Part shown: positions 25,659-35,235 of the stretch, one piece after another
Numbering within the stretch: the first letter of the stretch is position 1
Layout of the letters: every line of letters starts with the position of its first letter
Assembly (NCBI GenBank): GCA_965249835.1
Contig: CBDFMY010000003.1
Coordinates: 1,054,001-1,118,000, forward strand
Source: JAHRAW01 sp965249835
GTDB taxonomy: Bacteria > Pseudomonadota > Gammaproteobacteria > Arenicellales > Poriferihabitantaceae
Direction of reading: 5' to 3'
Length of the DNA: 64,000 nucleotides
Program-made: the position numbers and the translations under genes
Notes under the pieces: generated by a model
What the model saw: only the letters and a program-made list of their open reading frames with translations
What the model was told of the DNA's origin: nothing
Databases searched by the model: none

Positions 25659-26144
25659 ACAAAAAGTTGCGCTTGCCTATTTTCCGCCATGCGGTGTTGC
25701 GCTTCGTCTCTCGGTCAGTCACATACTTAATGTATGCTCCCTCCCTCGCTCCTCGCGCGCCTTGCCTGACGAAAAATATGCGGCGCGCAATGTTTGTTCG
25801 TAATTAATGAGTCCGGTCAAACCGGGCTTGTTCTCAATGTGCTTTGGCATCTCAACGCGCTTTTGTCCTTTCAGTTCACCATTACCTATCATTCGTCATT
25901 GCGCTTGCCTATTTTCCGCCATGCGGTGTTGCGCTTCGTCGCGTTGCCGTCTACATACTGCTTATCTGTTTTTTCGCTTACTTCTCAAAAAAGACGAGTT
26001 TTGAGAAGTTAGGGTGAATTTCCACCTTTATCTTCTCAAAAATACCGTTTTTTGACGAAGATAAGCCACGACATTATTCAAAAACCCACCATTCGCGGCG
26101 TAGCCGCCGGTTTTTTGTCACGCGTAGCGTGACTCACCGGTAAC
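25659..26144. repeat. Non-coding block of dispersed repeats and palindromes
   Basis: No gene is seen here. GCGCTTGCCTATTTTCCGCC and the bases after it occur twice (25670-25712 and 25900-25940). The stretch at about 25711-25765 (cacatacttaatgtatgctc, then cctcgctcctcgcgcgcctt) recurs at 50711-50770. The stretch 25829-25895 (ttctcaatgtgctttggcat) belongs to the repeat also found at 35100, 36570, 41380 and 59600. GCGGCGTAGCCGC (about 26094-26106) followed by T's could end transcription of the transporter gene. GTCACGCGTAGCGTGAC at 26118-26134 is the REP-like core. Confidence 0.8.
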
Positions 26145-26173
26145 GAAAAAAGCCCGGCATGGCCGGGCTTTTT
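26145..26173. terminator. Rho-independent terminator, symmetric
   Basis: A-run, then AGCCCGGC-ATG-GCCGGGCT, then TTTTT. The hairpin has an 8-bp GC-rich stem and a 3-base loop. The A-run and T-run make it work on either strand; its likely job is to end the giant surface-protein gene whose stop is at 26230. Confidence 0.85.
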
Positions 26174-26229
26174 AGTGTTGTCCAACTATGCCGGACTATT
26201 AGTGTCGTCACGCGAGGCTCGACGATTAC

Positions 26230-29200
26230 TTAAAACCTCAACTCTCCTTTCAGCAGAATAGCATCGTCATCATCATCCGCATCACGGTGTTCGCCTACGA
26301 GGTCCAAATCAAGGCGGTTGCCGAGTTTCCATTGAACGCCGAGTCGGTAGCGGTTGCTATCATCGCTCAGGGTCATTGCGGTATACGGCGTGAGCAAGCC
26401 GGTACCGCCACTACCACCACCTATACCGCCGAGCCACGATGGTCCGGTAAAGCCATTCATGCCATAACCAACCCGCAGGTCCAGCCGTGCGGCGTAGTCG
26501 TGGTCGTCTGTGTCGGTGGCATTGCCATCGCCATCGGCATCGCGCAAACCATCTTCCCACAGGCGTTGGATGTCGCCGGCGTCATCGCCATAACCCGGGC
26601 TGAGGGCGAACGACCAGCCTTGGCCATCGGCGCCGGCGGTCTTTTTGATGGCACCGCTGACACCCCATTCATTGGCATCGCCATCGTGTCCGACCAATAC
26701 GCGGGCTTTGCCTTTCACGCTGAAGCCGTTGGCATTGACATGGGATATGCCGAAGCCGAGTTCGGCGCCGGTGCCGGTGGTGCCATCGCCGCCGTCATGG
26801 CGTATGCCCGCCTCCGCAATTCGTTCGGTGCGCGTGCCGTTGTCCTGCGCGATGATGTTGGTGGACTCCAAACTCAACCGCACGCGGCTGGTATCCACTT
26901 CGCTTGCTTCCAAACCGCTGTTATCTTTGTTGGCGTCCACTTCCAACGTGCTTTGCGATACTTCACCTTTCAATCGCAAGGTGTTGGCACCGCGTTGCCG
27001 CACGATTCCATTACCGCCAATGGCAAAGGTATTCATTGCCAGATCATTGCTGGTGCCATTATCCCTTTTCAGTTCGCCTGAGCCGTAGCCAGCGGTCATC
27101 CACACTTCGCCTCGCGCACCGCCCCAACCGAAGTAGGGATTGATGCTGGTCAGGCTGATGTCGTAAGTGCCGTCAGTGTCGGTTTCCATTTCACCTTCGT
27201 TCCACGACAGCGCCACGCCGCCAATCGCTTCGGCGGTGCGCCCGTCCAAACCGAAATGCACGCTGAACATGTCGCCGTCCCAATCCAGCTCCTGGTCGTC
27301 ATCTTCGCCACCGAAGTTGCGGTAGTCGCCGGAGCCCCAGAAGGTTATGCCGCTGCCATCCTCGCTACCGACAAAATTCAACGGCATCTCAAACTCCGAG
27401 TTGCCGAGCAGGGTTTTCATATCCAGCGTGCCATCTTCCATTGAAGACGCGTGGGTGTTCATCAGGTTGGCAACGGTGGAGGACATGGCTTGGTCGTTAT
27501 TCCCATCCCCATTAAGGGACATCCGCTGCCCAGTAAAGTTGAAACTGCTGCCACCGTTTTGTTGTGTTCGTGCGCGTTCCACCCGCCCGGCGATGGCGCT
27601 GATGTTCTGGTCGGCAATTACGCGCGCGACTTCCGACAAAATCACTTCGGCGACTTCCTCATTCGTATCCGCCGGCGGCTCGGTCGCATCCCGCGTTTCC
27701 ACCTCGTCAATGGTTACCGCCTCGGTGGTGCCGGGGGCGAGAGTTTGTCCGCTGGCGGTGCGTAAAGCCGACGAGTCAGCGTCATTCAATGCCGTTGCCA
27801 ATGCATCGCGCTCGGCGACCGAGTCCGCTACTACTTCATAAACCACCACCACGCTACCAGCGGCGATGCTGAGGATGCGCACATCGTCGGGGTCAACAGT
27901 AGGGCCCAACAAGTCCGCAATGCCCATGCGGAACTTGTCCTCATCAAACTCGGTGGTGGTGAGACCGGGGATGGTCATGGTGGCAATGACACGTGGTTTG
28001 GTAGTGGTTTCGGTTGCCGCTGCTTTGGCGGCACCGGATGCGGGCTCGGCAGTCGCGGGACCGGTGTTGCCGTTGCTATCAAGCACGCTATCTGCGGCGA
28101 GAGTCAGGGTTACCGGGCCCTCCGCCGGGGTATAGGTGACGATGTAGGTGGTGTTGAAGCCGCTGTCCGGGGTCACGCTATCCACCGTGACATCGATGGA
28201 AGTGGAGAAATCATCCACCGCCAAACCGGTAACCGCCTCGGAGAAGGTAATCTTCACGCTTGCCGGCTTACCAACCGTGGATTCGCCCAGAGGGGGGATG
28301 GTAACCATCGGCGGGGTGGTGTCCGTGGGCGGGGTCACGCTTGCGGCCTTCACGGCGGTGGTCGCCGCGCTGGTTGCCATCTTGCCACTGCCCTGCGGGT
28401 CGGTGTAAGTGGCGATGACTTGAATGGTCTTGCCTTCATCATCGGCATCCGGCATGTAGGTCATGCCAGTGCCGATGTCGGTGGTGGCGCCAGACTCCAC
28501 GCTTTGCCATTGATAGGTGACGCCAGTAACCGCGCCATCCGGGTCGGTTACCGTGCCGGCGGTTAGCGTTTGCCCGACCTGAGCGGTGCCGGTGATGTCG
28601 CTGATGGCACCCGGCTCATCCACATTGGTAACCGTCACCGTAACCGCCAGCGGTGCGCTTGCCAGGTTGCTTGGGGCGCCATCGGTTTCGGTGGCGGTAA
28701 TGGTGATCGAGTAGGTCACGGTGTGTGCATCGTTTTCAAAGTCCGGCGGATTGTTGAAAGTCAATTCGCCCTTATTAGGATCAGCACTATTAGGAGCAAT
28801 CGAGAACAATGCCGCATCCGTGCCGCCAGTGATTGACCAGGTGATGGCGTTGCCCTCGGCATCGGTCGCGGCGTAGGTCTCCACTGCTGCGCTGGCGTTC
28901 TCATCATAATTCGGTGCTGCATTGCCACTGACTACCGGCGCGGTGTTGGTCGTGATCACCGGCGCAGTCACGGTGATGATTACCGTGTCGGTGCCCCTTG
29001 CCGAGGGAGAGCCGGCATCGGTGACGGTCAGGGTGAAGGTATAAACCCCTGCCGCAGTCGGCGTGAAGGTCGGGCTGGCGATGTTGGCATCGCTCAAGGT
29101 GATACCGGTGCCGCCGGTCAGTGCCCAGGAGTAGGTCAGCGCATTGTTATCACCATCGGGGTCGTTGCCGGAACCGCTCAGGGCTACCAGCATGTCGGTA

Positions 29201-32200
29201 ACCACGCTTTGCGCGGGTCCGGCTTCGGCAGTCGGCGGCTGGTTGGGCGGGGTCGGCGCGGCAATCACGGCGGCGGTCGGCGCGCTGGTGGCGGTTTTGC
29301 CGGCACCCTGCGGGTCGGTGTAAGTGGCAATGACTTGAATGGTATTGCCTTCGTCACCGTCCACCGGCGTGTAGGTTGCATCGGTGCCCGCGCCGCTGAT
29401 GGTGGTGTAGGTGTTACTGCTGGACGGCGAACTTTGCCATTGATAGGTGATGCCAGTAACCGCGCCATCCGAGTCGGTTACCGCGCCGGCGGTCAATTCC
29501 ACGCCAACCTGAGCGGTGCCGGTGATGGCACTGATGCTTCCCTCTTCATCCACATTGGTAACCGTTACCGTTACCGCCAGCGGTTCGCTTGGCAGGTTGC
29601 TTGGGACGCCATTGGTTTCGGTGGCGGTAATGCTGATCGAGTAGGTCGCGCGGTCTTCAAAGTTCGGCGAAGCCTTGAAAGTCAATTCGCCATCCGCATC
29701 AATCGCAAACAAACCCGCATCCGTGCCACTGACTGACCATTCAACGGCGTTGCTCTCGGCATCGGTCGCGGCGTAGGTCTCCACTGCTGCGCTGGCGTTC
29801 TCGGCATAATTCGGTGTTGCCTCGCCACTGACTACCGGCGGCGTGTTGGTCGTGATCACCGGCGCAGTCACGGTGATGATTACCGTGTCGGTGCCCCTTG
29901 CCGAGGGAGAGCCAGCATCGGTGACGGTCAGGGTGAAGATATAAATCCCTGCCGCAGTCGGCGTGAAGGTCGGGCTGGCGATGTTGGCATCGCTCAAGGT
30001 GATACCCGTGCCGCCGGTCAGTGCCCAGGAGTAGGTCAGCGCATTGTTATCACCATCGGGGTCGTTGCCGGAACCGCTCAGGGCTACCAGCATGTCGGTA
30101 ACCACGCTTTGCGCGGGTCCGGCTTCGGCAGTCGGCGGCTGGTTGGGCGGGGTCGCCGCGGCACGCACGGCATCGGTCGCCGCGCTGATGGCGGTGTCGC
30201 TGCCAAAACCATCGGTGTAAGTGGCTTCGACTCGAATAATCCTGCCTTCGACGGCTACCTCCGGCGTGTAGGTTGATGTGGTAGGCGCACCGGTAATGAC
30301 GCCGAAGGCGGTGGTGCCGTCCGCCGCGCTTTGCCATTCGTAGGTGATGTCAGCAACAGCAACCGCGCCAGTCAGGTTGGTCGGGGTGACAGCATCCGGG
30401 TCGGTTATGCCGGCGGTCAATGCCACGCCAACCTGAGCGGTGCCGGTGATGGTTGCCGTGCCGGCTTCATCCACATTGGTCACCGTCACCGTTATCGCCA
30501 GTGTGTCTTCCATCGGCGGGGAGCCGTCATCGGTGGCGGTAATGGTGATGTCATAAACACGGTTGGCACCGGCATCGGTCGGCACTTCATAGTTCGGCAG
30601 CGGCGCGTTGAAGGTCAAGACGCCGCTTGTGGCATCAATCGTGAACAAACTCGCATCCGTGCCACCGTGCGACCAAGCGATGGTGTTGCCCTCGTCATCG
30701 GTCGCGGCGTAGGTCGCCACTTCTCTGGTGTTCTCGTCATGCATTATCGCTTCATTGCCAGCCGTGATGGTCGGCGCGGTGTTGGCGGCGCGGATGATAG
30801 ATAGGTTGTATCGTCTTGCTGCGCCGCCGGCCTCGGCGGTGACATCAATCGCGCGGCCTTGGTTACCACCGGCAGGTAGGGTAATCGAAGCGGTGTCTCC
30901 GCCCCTGGTAATCACCGTGGAGCCTATCCTCACCACCGCGTTGGCATGAGTCGAGGTCAGTGTCAACCGAACGCTACGCACTCCATTCGGCACGTTGGCA
31001 GTGTAATCCGTGCGGGTAGACGTGATTGCCTCATTCAAATCATATACCACGTTATTGTTACCGGTAACGACCAAGCCCGACAGAGTCGCATCCGCGGACG
31101 CGGCGGCCTTCACGGCGGCGGTCGCCGCGCTGGCAACTTTTTTACCGCCACCATGGCCGTCGGTGTAAGTAGCGACCACTCGAATGGTCCTGCCGACATC
31201 ATCAACTCCCGGGGTGTAGGTTGAACCGGTGGCGGCGGGGTTGTAAGCGGCGTAGGTGGTGGTGCCGTCCGGCGCGCTTTGCCATTCGTGACTATCAACA
31301 CTGGCCACGACATCCGGGTCACCGGTCACCGTGCCGGCGGTCAATACCATGCCAACCTGAGCGGTGCCGCTGATGGCAACCATGCCGACACCCTCTTCCA
31401 CATTGGTAACCGTTACCGTTACCGCCTGTGTGTCGGTCATCGGCGGCGTGCCGTCGTCGGTGGCGGTGATGGTGATCGAGTAGGTGGATTTGGTTTCAAA
31501 GTCCGGCGTAGTGTTGAAAGTCAAGATGCCGCTTGTGGCACCAATCGTCAACGAACCCGCATCCGTGCCACTGAGTGACCAGGTGATGGCGTTGTTCTCG
31601 GTATCGGTCGCGGTGTAGGTCGCCACCGAATCGGTGCGGTCCTCGGCATAATCCAGTGTAGCATTGCCAGTGATTTCCGGCGCGGTGTTGGCGGTGCGGG
31701 TCACGGTGACGATGTAGGTTTGTGTTGAAGTGTCTTCGGCGGTGACGATGATATTGATTGGGTTTTCGCCAGGAACCAAGGCAATCTCTTCACTGGCTTC
31801 GCCGCTGGCAACCGCAACCGGGGTCGCGCCCGACTTGCCCACAGTCACGGTCGCGCCGGTGGCGTCAGTCACGGTCGGCGTAATCCTAATGCTGGTCACC
31901 CCATTCGCCACGCTGACGGCGTAGGCCTCGGTGCCGGACGCGAAGGCCGGATTCAGGCTGCCTGCCGAAACCTCCAAGGCCGACAGAGTCGAATCCGTAG
32001 ACAGGGTCACGGGCGGTTCGGTCACGGTGATGACGACCGTGTCGGTGTGGCTGGCACCGACCGAATCGGTGACGGTCAGGGTGAAGGTATAAGCCCCAGC
32101 CGCAGTCGGCGTGAAGGTCGGGCTTTCCGCGGTGGCATCAGGCAAGGTAATTGCCGTGGCGGGTGTCGCACCATCGGTCAAGGTATGCTCCCAGGCGTAA

Positions 32201-33558
32201 GTCAGCGTATCGCCGACATGGCTATTGGGGTCGCTGCTGCCAGAGCCGTCCAGGGCTACCGGCGCATTGGCAACCGCAGCGTCATCGTCCCCGGCATCGG
32301 CCACCGGCGCGGTGTTGCGGGTCGCGGTAACGGAGTAGGTTGTTGAGACACCGCCATGGGTAACCGCGATGTTGTAGGTAGCGCTGGTACCGGAAAAGAC
32401 GCGTGTCGATGTCGATCCACTACGAATCACACCACCACTAACCCGATCGACCTCAATGACCACGGTGCCGGCACGGAAGGTTGGCGTAAAGCTGATACTG
32501 TTCACACCAGTGCCCACGATGAGGTTGTAGGCACTGATGGCGGGATCAAAGTCGGGCGACAAGGTGCCAGGCGAAACAGTCAAAGCCGACAAGGTCACCG
32601 GCTCGGTCACGGTCACGGTGCGGGTCAACAGCACGGCATCATTACCGGCGGTATCCTGCGCATCGTAGGTAAGGTCGTAGGTGCCGGCGGTGTTGGTGTC
32701 CAGTGTATCGCCACCCACCCTGAGCATGACGCTGGTATCCAGATTATCCGATACGGTGGCTTGCTCCGTGTAGGTCTGACCCGCAGTCAGGGTGATGTCT
32801 CCCCCATTCAGGTTGATGGTTGGCCGCGTGGAATCAAAGGTAAACGCGGCAAGACCGGCAAATTCGGAAGTAACGCCATTCACGGTCTGGCGCACTCGCA
32901 CCTGATTGTCGGTATATACGCCGTCGCCCAATCCGAAACGGAGATTGGGGGCGGCGGCGGCGTTGTCCACTCTAGTGCGAGCGTAACCGTCTGCGCCGCC
33001 ATCGACGGATATTCCCCAGGTGTCCCCTCTGCTGGCATCAAAACTACTCAGAGTAATAAGTATCCCTCTTTGTCCGGTGATGCGGTCCCTATCACTGGCC
33101 CCCGTGTCCGGACCCGCCAGGGCGAGGGTCGGAGGCGCGGTATAGGCAAAGGTCACCGCGTTAGCGGGAACCCTGCCGCCTCCGAGGCTTGGGGTTACTG
33201 TTGCGGCGTTTGCGGCAAGGGTTACGGAGAAATGATCCTCCTCCCGGACGATTGGGACAGAACGTGCATTGAATCTGCCACTAATTGCGCCATCTAACCT
33301 AGCGCCAGTGAAAGAGAAATCATCGGAATTGAGGCCAAAAACCTGGTTGGTGCCTCTGATGCGGAGCACGAGAGTCGCTCGCCCGCCAATCGCAGGAACC
33401 CTCGAAAGATCTTGCCAGCTCATCGTCACAGTCTGCGCGTGTGCCGTGTTTATTCCAAAAGTGAACGGGACGGCGGTGCTAATCGCCAGCATCAGGAGGA
33501 TGAGCCGGCAACTTCGCGAAAGAAAAGTGGGGGGGGGGGGGGGGGGGGGGGGTGACAC
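26230..33558 (-). CDS. Giant repeat-rich surface protein with C-terminal outer-membrane barrel (putative adhesin)
   Basis: 2442 codons. After an export signal (hydrophobic core LILLMLAISTAVPFTFGI, cleavage near THAQ: NTAHAQ/TVT) come about 2000 residues of beta-sandwich repeats: cadherin-like beta-sandwich units (STLSALEVSAGSLNPAF), PKD-like units (TPTAAGAYTFTLTVTD), cadherin-like units (DYAEDRTDSVATYTATD) and four GTAQVGxxLTAG-type Ig units. The final 400 or so residues (from about DKTLLGNSEF-type sequence near 27420 to LLKGELRF) are amphipathic and end in Phe, as autotransporter barrels do. It should be displayed on the cell surface; adhesion is inferred from family. The frame now open starts at GTG 33558, just before a run of 24 C on the coding strand; a better-placed ATG (33613) is out of frame at this tract length. 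Terminator follows. Confidence 0.8.
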   Translation of the reverse strand: MSPPPPPPPPTFLSRSCRLILLMLAISTAVPFTFGINTAHAQTVTMSWQDLSRVPAIGGRATLVLRIRGTNQVFGLNSDDFSFTGARLDGAISGRFNARSVPIVREEDHFSVTLAANAATVTPSLGGGRVPANAVTFAYTAPPTLALAGPDTGASDRDRITGQRGILITLSSFDASRGDTWGISVDGGADGYARTRVDNAAAAPNLRFGLGDGVYTDNQVRVRQTVNGVTSEFAGLAAFTFDSTRPTINLNGGDITLTAGQTYTEQATVSDNLDTSVMLRVGGDTLDTNTAGTYDLTYDAQDTAGNDAVLLTRTVTVTEPVTLSALTVSPGTLSPDFDPAISAYNLIVGTGVNSISFTPTFRAGTVVIEVDRVSGGVIRSGSTSTRVFSGTSATYNIAVTHGGVSTTYSVTATRNTAPVADAGDDDAAVANAPVALDGSGSSDPNSHVGDTLTYAWEHTLTDGATPATAITLPDATAESPTFTPTAAGAYTFTLTVTDSVGASHTDTVVITVTEPPVTLSTDSTLSALEVSAGSLNPAFASGTEAYAVSVANGVTSIRITPTVTDATGATVTVGKSGATPVAVASGEASEEIALVPGENPINIIVTAEDTSTQTYIVTVTRTANTAPEITGNATLDYAEDRTDSVATYTATDTENNAITWSLSGTDAGSLTIGATSGILTFNTTPDFETKSTYSITITATDDGTPPMTDTQAVTVTVTNVEEGVGMVAISGTAQVGMVLTAGTVTGDPDVVASVDSHEWQSAPDGTTTYAAYNPAATGSTYTPGVDDVGRTIRVVATYTDGHGGGKKVASAATAAVKAAASADATLSGLVVTGNNNVVYDLNEAITSTRTDYTANVPNGVRSVRLTLTSTHANAVVRIGSTVITRGGDTASITLPAGGNQGRAIDVTAEAGGAARRYNLSIIRAANTAPTITAGNEAIMHDENTREVATYAATDDEGNTIAWSHGGTDASLFTIDATSGVLTFNAPLPNYEVPTDAGANRVYDITITATDDGSPPMEDTLAITVTVTNVDEAGTATITGTAQVGVALTAGITDPDAVTPTNLTGAVAVADITYEWQSAADGTTAFGVITGAPTTSTYTPEVAVEGRIIRVEATYTDGFGSDTAISAATDAVRAAATPPNQPPTAEAGPAQSVVTDMLVALSGSGNDPDGDNNALTYSWALTGGTGITLSDANIASPTFTPTAAGIYIFTLTVTDAGSPSARGTDTVIITVTAPVITTNTPPVVSGEATPNYAENASAAVETYAATDAESNAVEWSVSGTDAGLFAIDADGELTFKASPNFEDRATYSISITATETNGVPSNLPSEPLAVTVTVTNVDEEGSISAITGTAQVGVELTAGAVTDSDGAVTGITYQWQSSPSSSNTYTTISGAGTDATYTPVDGDEGNTIQVIATYTDPQGAGKTATSAPTAAVIAAPTPPNQPPTAEAGPAQSVVTDMLVALSGSGNDPDGDNNALTYSWALTGGTGITLSDANIASPTFTPTAAGVYTFTLTVTDAGSPSARGTDTVIITVTAPVITTNTAPVVSGNAAPNYDENASAAVETYAATDAEGNAITWSITGGTDAALFSIAPNSADPNKGELTFNNPPDFENDAHTVTYSITITATETDGAPSNLASAPLAVTVTVTNVDEPGAISDITGTAQVGQTLTAGTVTDPDGAVTGVTYQWQSVESGATTDIGTGMTYMPDADDEGKTIQVIATYTDPQGSGKMATSAATTAVKAASVTPPTDTTPPMVTIPPLGESTVGKPASVKITFSEAVTGLAVDDFSTSIDVTVDSVTPDSGFNTTYIVTYTPAEGPVTLTLAADSVLDSNGNTGPATAEPASGAAKAAATETTTKPRVIATMTIPGLTTTEFDEDKFRMGIADLLGPTVDPDDVRILSIAAGSVVVVYEVVADSVAERDALATALNDADSSALRTASGQTLAPGTTEAVTIDEVETRDATEPPADTNEEVAEVILSEVARVIADQNISAIAGRVERARTQQNGGSSFNFTGQRMSLNGDGNNDQAMSSTVANLMNTHASSMEDGTLDMKTLLGNSEFEMPLNFVGSEDGSGITFWGSGDYRNFGGEDDDQELDWDGDMFSVHFGLDGRTAEAIGGVALSWNEGEMETDTDGTYDISLTSINPYFGWGGARGEVWMTAGYGSGELKRDNGTSNDLAMNTFAIGGNGIVRQRGANTLRLKGEVSQSTLEVDANKDNSGLEASEVDTSRVRLSLESTNIIAQDNGTRTERIAEAGIRHDGGDGTTGTGAELGFGISHVNANGFSVKGKARVLVGHDGDANEWGVSGAIKKTAGADGQGWSFALSPGYGDDAGDIQRLWEDGLRDADGDGNATDTDDHDYAARLDLRVGYGMNGFTGPSWLGGIGGGSGGTGLLTPYTAMTLSDDSNRYRLGVQWKLGNRLDLDLVGEHRDADDDDDAILLKGELRF
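28850..30155 (-). repeat. Near-identical 900-bp-offset segment inside the surface-protein gene
   Basis: The DNA at about 28850-29255 recurs at about 29750-30155, exactly 900 nt (300 codons) apart, with few mismatches, the best match being 28943-29255 against 29843-30155. It encodes a cadherin-like tail plus a complete PKD-like unit (NQPPTAEAGPAQSVVTDMLV). This looks like a recent internal duplication or gene conversion; recombination between copies would remove or add one 300-residue block in frame. Confidence 0.9.
33529..33552. repeat. Homopolymer run of 24 G near the 5' end of the surface-protein gene
   Basis: 24 consecutive G on the plus strand (C on the coding strand). The coding run separates an upstream ATG frame (33613, MNKRITHFVFASALPVAIGV) from the large downstream frame. 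With 24 C, the ATG frame runs into a stop after 45 residues; with 23 or 26 it would join the large frame. The present large frame can instead start at GTG 33558. Such runs mutate by slippage and are hard to size by sequencing, so the true length may vary. Confidence 0.9.
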
Positions 33559-33687
33559 CTATTGCCACCGGCAACGCGGAGGCAAAAACGAAATGGGTGA
33601 TGCGTTTGTTCATGATGTCTTGGATACCGTGTGAATGAAGTTGATTTTGGGTGACCCACATTTGGGGGAGGGTGGCCCGTTCGGGGT

Positions 33688-33711
33688 ATTATACACTAAA
33701 AATACCCCTGA
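33688..33711 (-). promoter_or_regulatory. Probable sigma-70 promoter for the surface-protein gene
   Basis: Read on the minus strand, a perfect -10 TATAAT is at 33693-33688, with an AT-rich upstream stretch (GATTTT about 17 bases before it). Transcription would begin near 33681, about 70 nt before ATG 33613. This supports a start upstream of the poly-C run rather than inside it. Confidence 0.5.
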
Positions 33712-33834
33712 AAATCAAACCCGCCAGCGGTGAATTAGGCGCGGCCTTGCCGCGATAAAAGGACCCCGGCTACGCCGCCGAGGAGCCCCGCAACGCGCAA
33801 AAAATCGCCGAAATTCCATAATAAAGAGTATACT

Positions 33835-33861
33835 ATGCGGAAGAACCAGTTGCTCGATTGA
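33835..33861 (+). CDS. Leader mini-ORF MRKNQLLD before AAA ATPase 1
   Basis: ATG-CGG-AAG-AAC-CAG-TTG-CTC-GAT-TGA ends 7 nt before the ATPase ATG. The same eight-codon ORF (with Gln at position 2) precedes the second ATPase at 35236-35262, and the DNA around it is also conserved. It could be an upstream peptide that couples or tunes translation. TATACT at 33829-33834 could instead be a -10 box, in which case the mini-ORF would not be transcribed whole. Confidence 0.4.
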   Translation: MRKNQLLD

Positions 33862-33868
33862 GCATTGG

Positions 33869-35062
33869 ATGGCGAATGAGGAAGCCATCATGACACCCAC
33901 AAAAACACGAAATCCGTTCAAGCCAGGTGATGGGCAACGCCCGCCCTATCTGGCCGGTCGGGAAAATGAGCAGGGTCGGCTCAGACAGATATTGGCAGAC
34001 ATGGCTGATGGGGATTCGCCTGCCGCCAACATGGTTATGTATGGGCCCCGGGGGATGGGCAAAACAGTGCTGCTGAATTGGCTCGCAAATGAAGCCGAAA
34101 AAACCGAAAAAGACAATCTCCCTTTACGGGCAATCCAAACAACCCCGACAATTTTTCCATCCTTAAAGTCTCTCTGGAACAAATTGATTTCTGACGACTG
34201 GAAAGAGAAAATCTGGCCCGAGCAAATAGAACTTGGGGCGCTTGGAAACAAAATCGTGTGGAATTCAAAAGCTCCCGACGAGGACGATTTAGTAAGTGTC
34301 TTAATTGAGGAATGTAAAGAGCGTCCATTGGTGCTGTTGATGGACGAAGCACACACGATGGAGCCTGCTTTCTGCCAGGCCCTGCTGAATATAAGCCAAC
34401 AAGCGCGGCAAAATGCACCCTTTTTGCTGGTTCTCGCCGGCACTCCTGGCTTATCACATTTCTTGAAGACAGTGGGGGCTAGTTTTGTTGAACGTTCCAC
34501 GAAAATGGGCATTGCACGATTAGAGGCGCAGGCCACTGCGGATGCCATTGTAAAGCCGCTAAATGAACACGGCATAAATATAGACGACAGCACCCTTGCA
34601 CAGGTGGTTGAAGACAGCCAGCACTATCCTTACTTTATTCAACTTTGGGGCGAGGCCCTTTGGGATCTGGCAAAGGAAAAAGACCTGCAAAAACTGACTG
34701 CTCAAGACATTGCCGAAGTAGAAACAAAGATTGAGAACCGCCGAGCAAACTTTTATGAACAACGCAGAGCAACATTAAGCGATCTTGGATTGCTACCGGC
34801 GGCTGTTGCTATTGCAACACTATTCCAAGACACGGAAACAACCACAATGGATACGCTCATAGATGTTATTGCAGATAATTCACCTGCTGATTCACTGGCT
34901 ACACAGTCAGTTAATGAGCATCTACGAACGCTTATTCGCCATGAATTTATTTGGAATCCACCGGATTCAATATTATTTGAGGCCGGCATTCCGAGTTTGA
35001 TGAAATATGTCCTGGACCGGCAACGCGAGCATGTGCAAAAAGTATCGCCGGCAGCAGAATGA
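33869..35062 (+). CDS. AAA ATPase (ORC/Cdc6-like), paralogue 1
   Basis: A 397-aa P-loop ATPase. Walker A is MYGPRGMGKTVLLNWL (residues about 53-68), Walker B is LVLLMDEAHTME (about 152), followed by a sensor-like LLVLAGTPGLSHFLK and an arginine-rich STKMGIARL. The C-terminal part from about residue 280 is alpha-helical, winged-helix-like. The second copy at 35270 is nearly identical over residues 1-70 and from Walker B to the end, but unrelated in between (about 75-145). Alternative ATG at 33890. No signal peptide. Function unknown; comparable solitary AAA proteins occur in defence and mobile-element contexts. Confidence 0.8.
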   Translation: MANEEAIMTPTKTRNPFKPGDGQRPPYLAGRENEQGRLRQILADMADGDSPAANMVMYGPRGMGKTVLLNWLANEAEKTEKDNLPLRAIQTTPTIFPSLKSLWNKLISDDWKEKIWPEQIELGALGNKIVWNSKAPDEDDLVSVLIEECKERPLVLLMDEAHTMEPAFCQALLNISQQARQNAPFLLVLAGTPGLSHFLKTVGASFVERSTKMGIARLEAQATADAIVKPLNEHGINIDDSTLAQVVEDSQHYPYFIQLWGEALWDLAKEKDLQKLTAQDIAEVETKIENRRANFYEQRRATLSDLGLLPAAVAIATLFQDTETTTMDTLIDVIADNSPADSLATQSVNEHLRTLIRHEFIWNPPDSILFEAGIPSLMKYVLDRQREHVQKVSPAAE

Positions 35063-35205
35063 GTCACGTTGCGCGTGACGACATTAATAGTCCAACTCCG
35101 CCGGACTTGTTATTCTCAATGTGCCTTTGGCATCTCAACGCGCTTTTGTCTTCTCGATTCACTGTTACCTATCATTCGTCATCCTCGCCGGCAGGCGGGA
35201 AAAAT
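35059..35205 (+). repeat. Dispersed repeat, copy after AAA ATPase 1
   Basis: Starts at the ATPase stop with GAGTCACGTTGCGCGTGACG (imperfect REP-like palindrome), then agtccaactccgccggac, ttctcaatgtgcctttggca and cattcgtcatcctcgccggc. The same order follows ATPase 2 (36521-36640) and grxD (41344-41465), and a copy in reverse lies at 59453-59665. Non-coding. Confidence 0.85.
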
Positions 35206-35235
35206 CGCCGAAATTCCCTAATTAAAGAGTATACT

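Noticed and set aside
28850..30155. Regular repeats as a CRISPR array
   Set aside because: Units are hundreds of bases long, in frame and protein-coding; there are no short repeats with unique spacers and no cas genes.
26287..33297. Long open frames on the plus strand across the giant surface-protein gene
   Set aside because: They are antisense shadows of a repetitive, stop-poor coding region; their proteins mirror the repeats and have no independent family features.
33529..33552. Treating the G run purely as an assembly artefact
   Set aside because: Length may be wrong by a few bases, but unrelated unique sequence on both sides and its place between start and signal region make a real run more likely.
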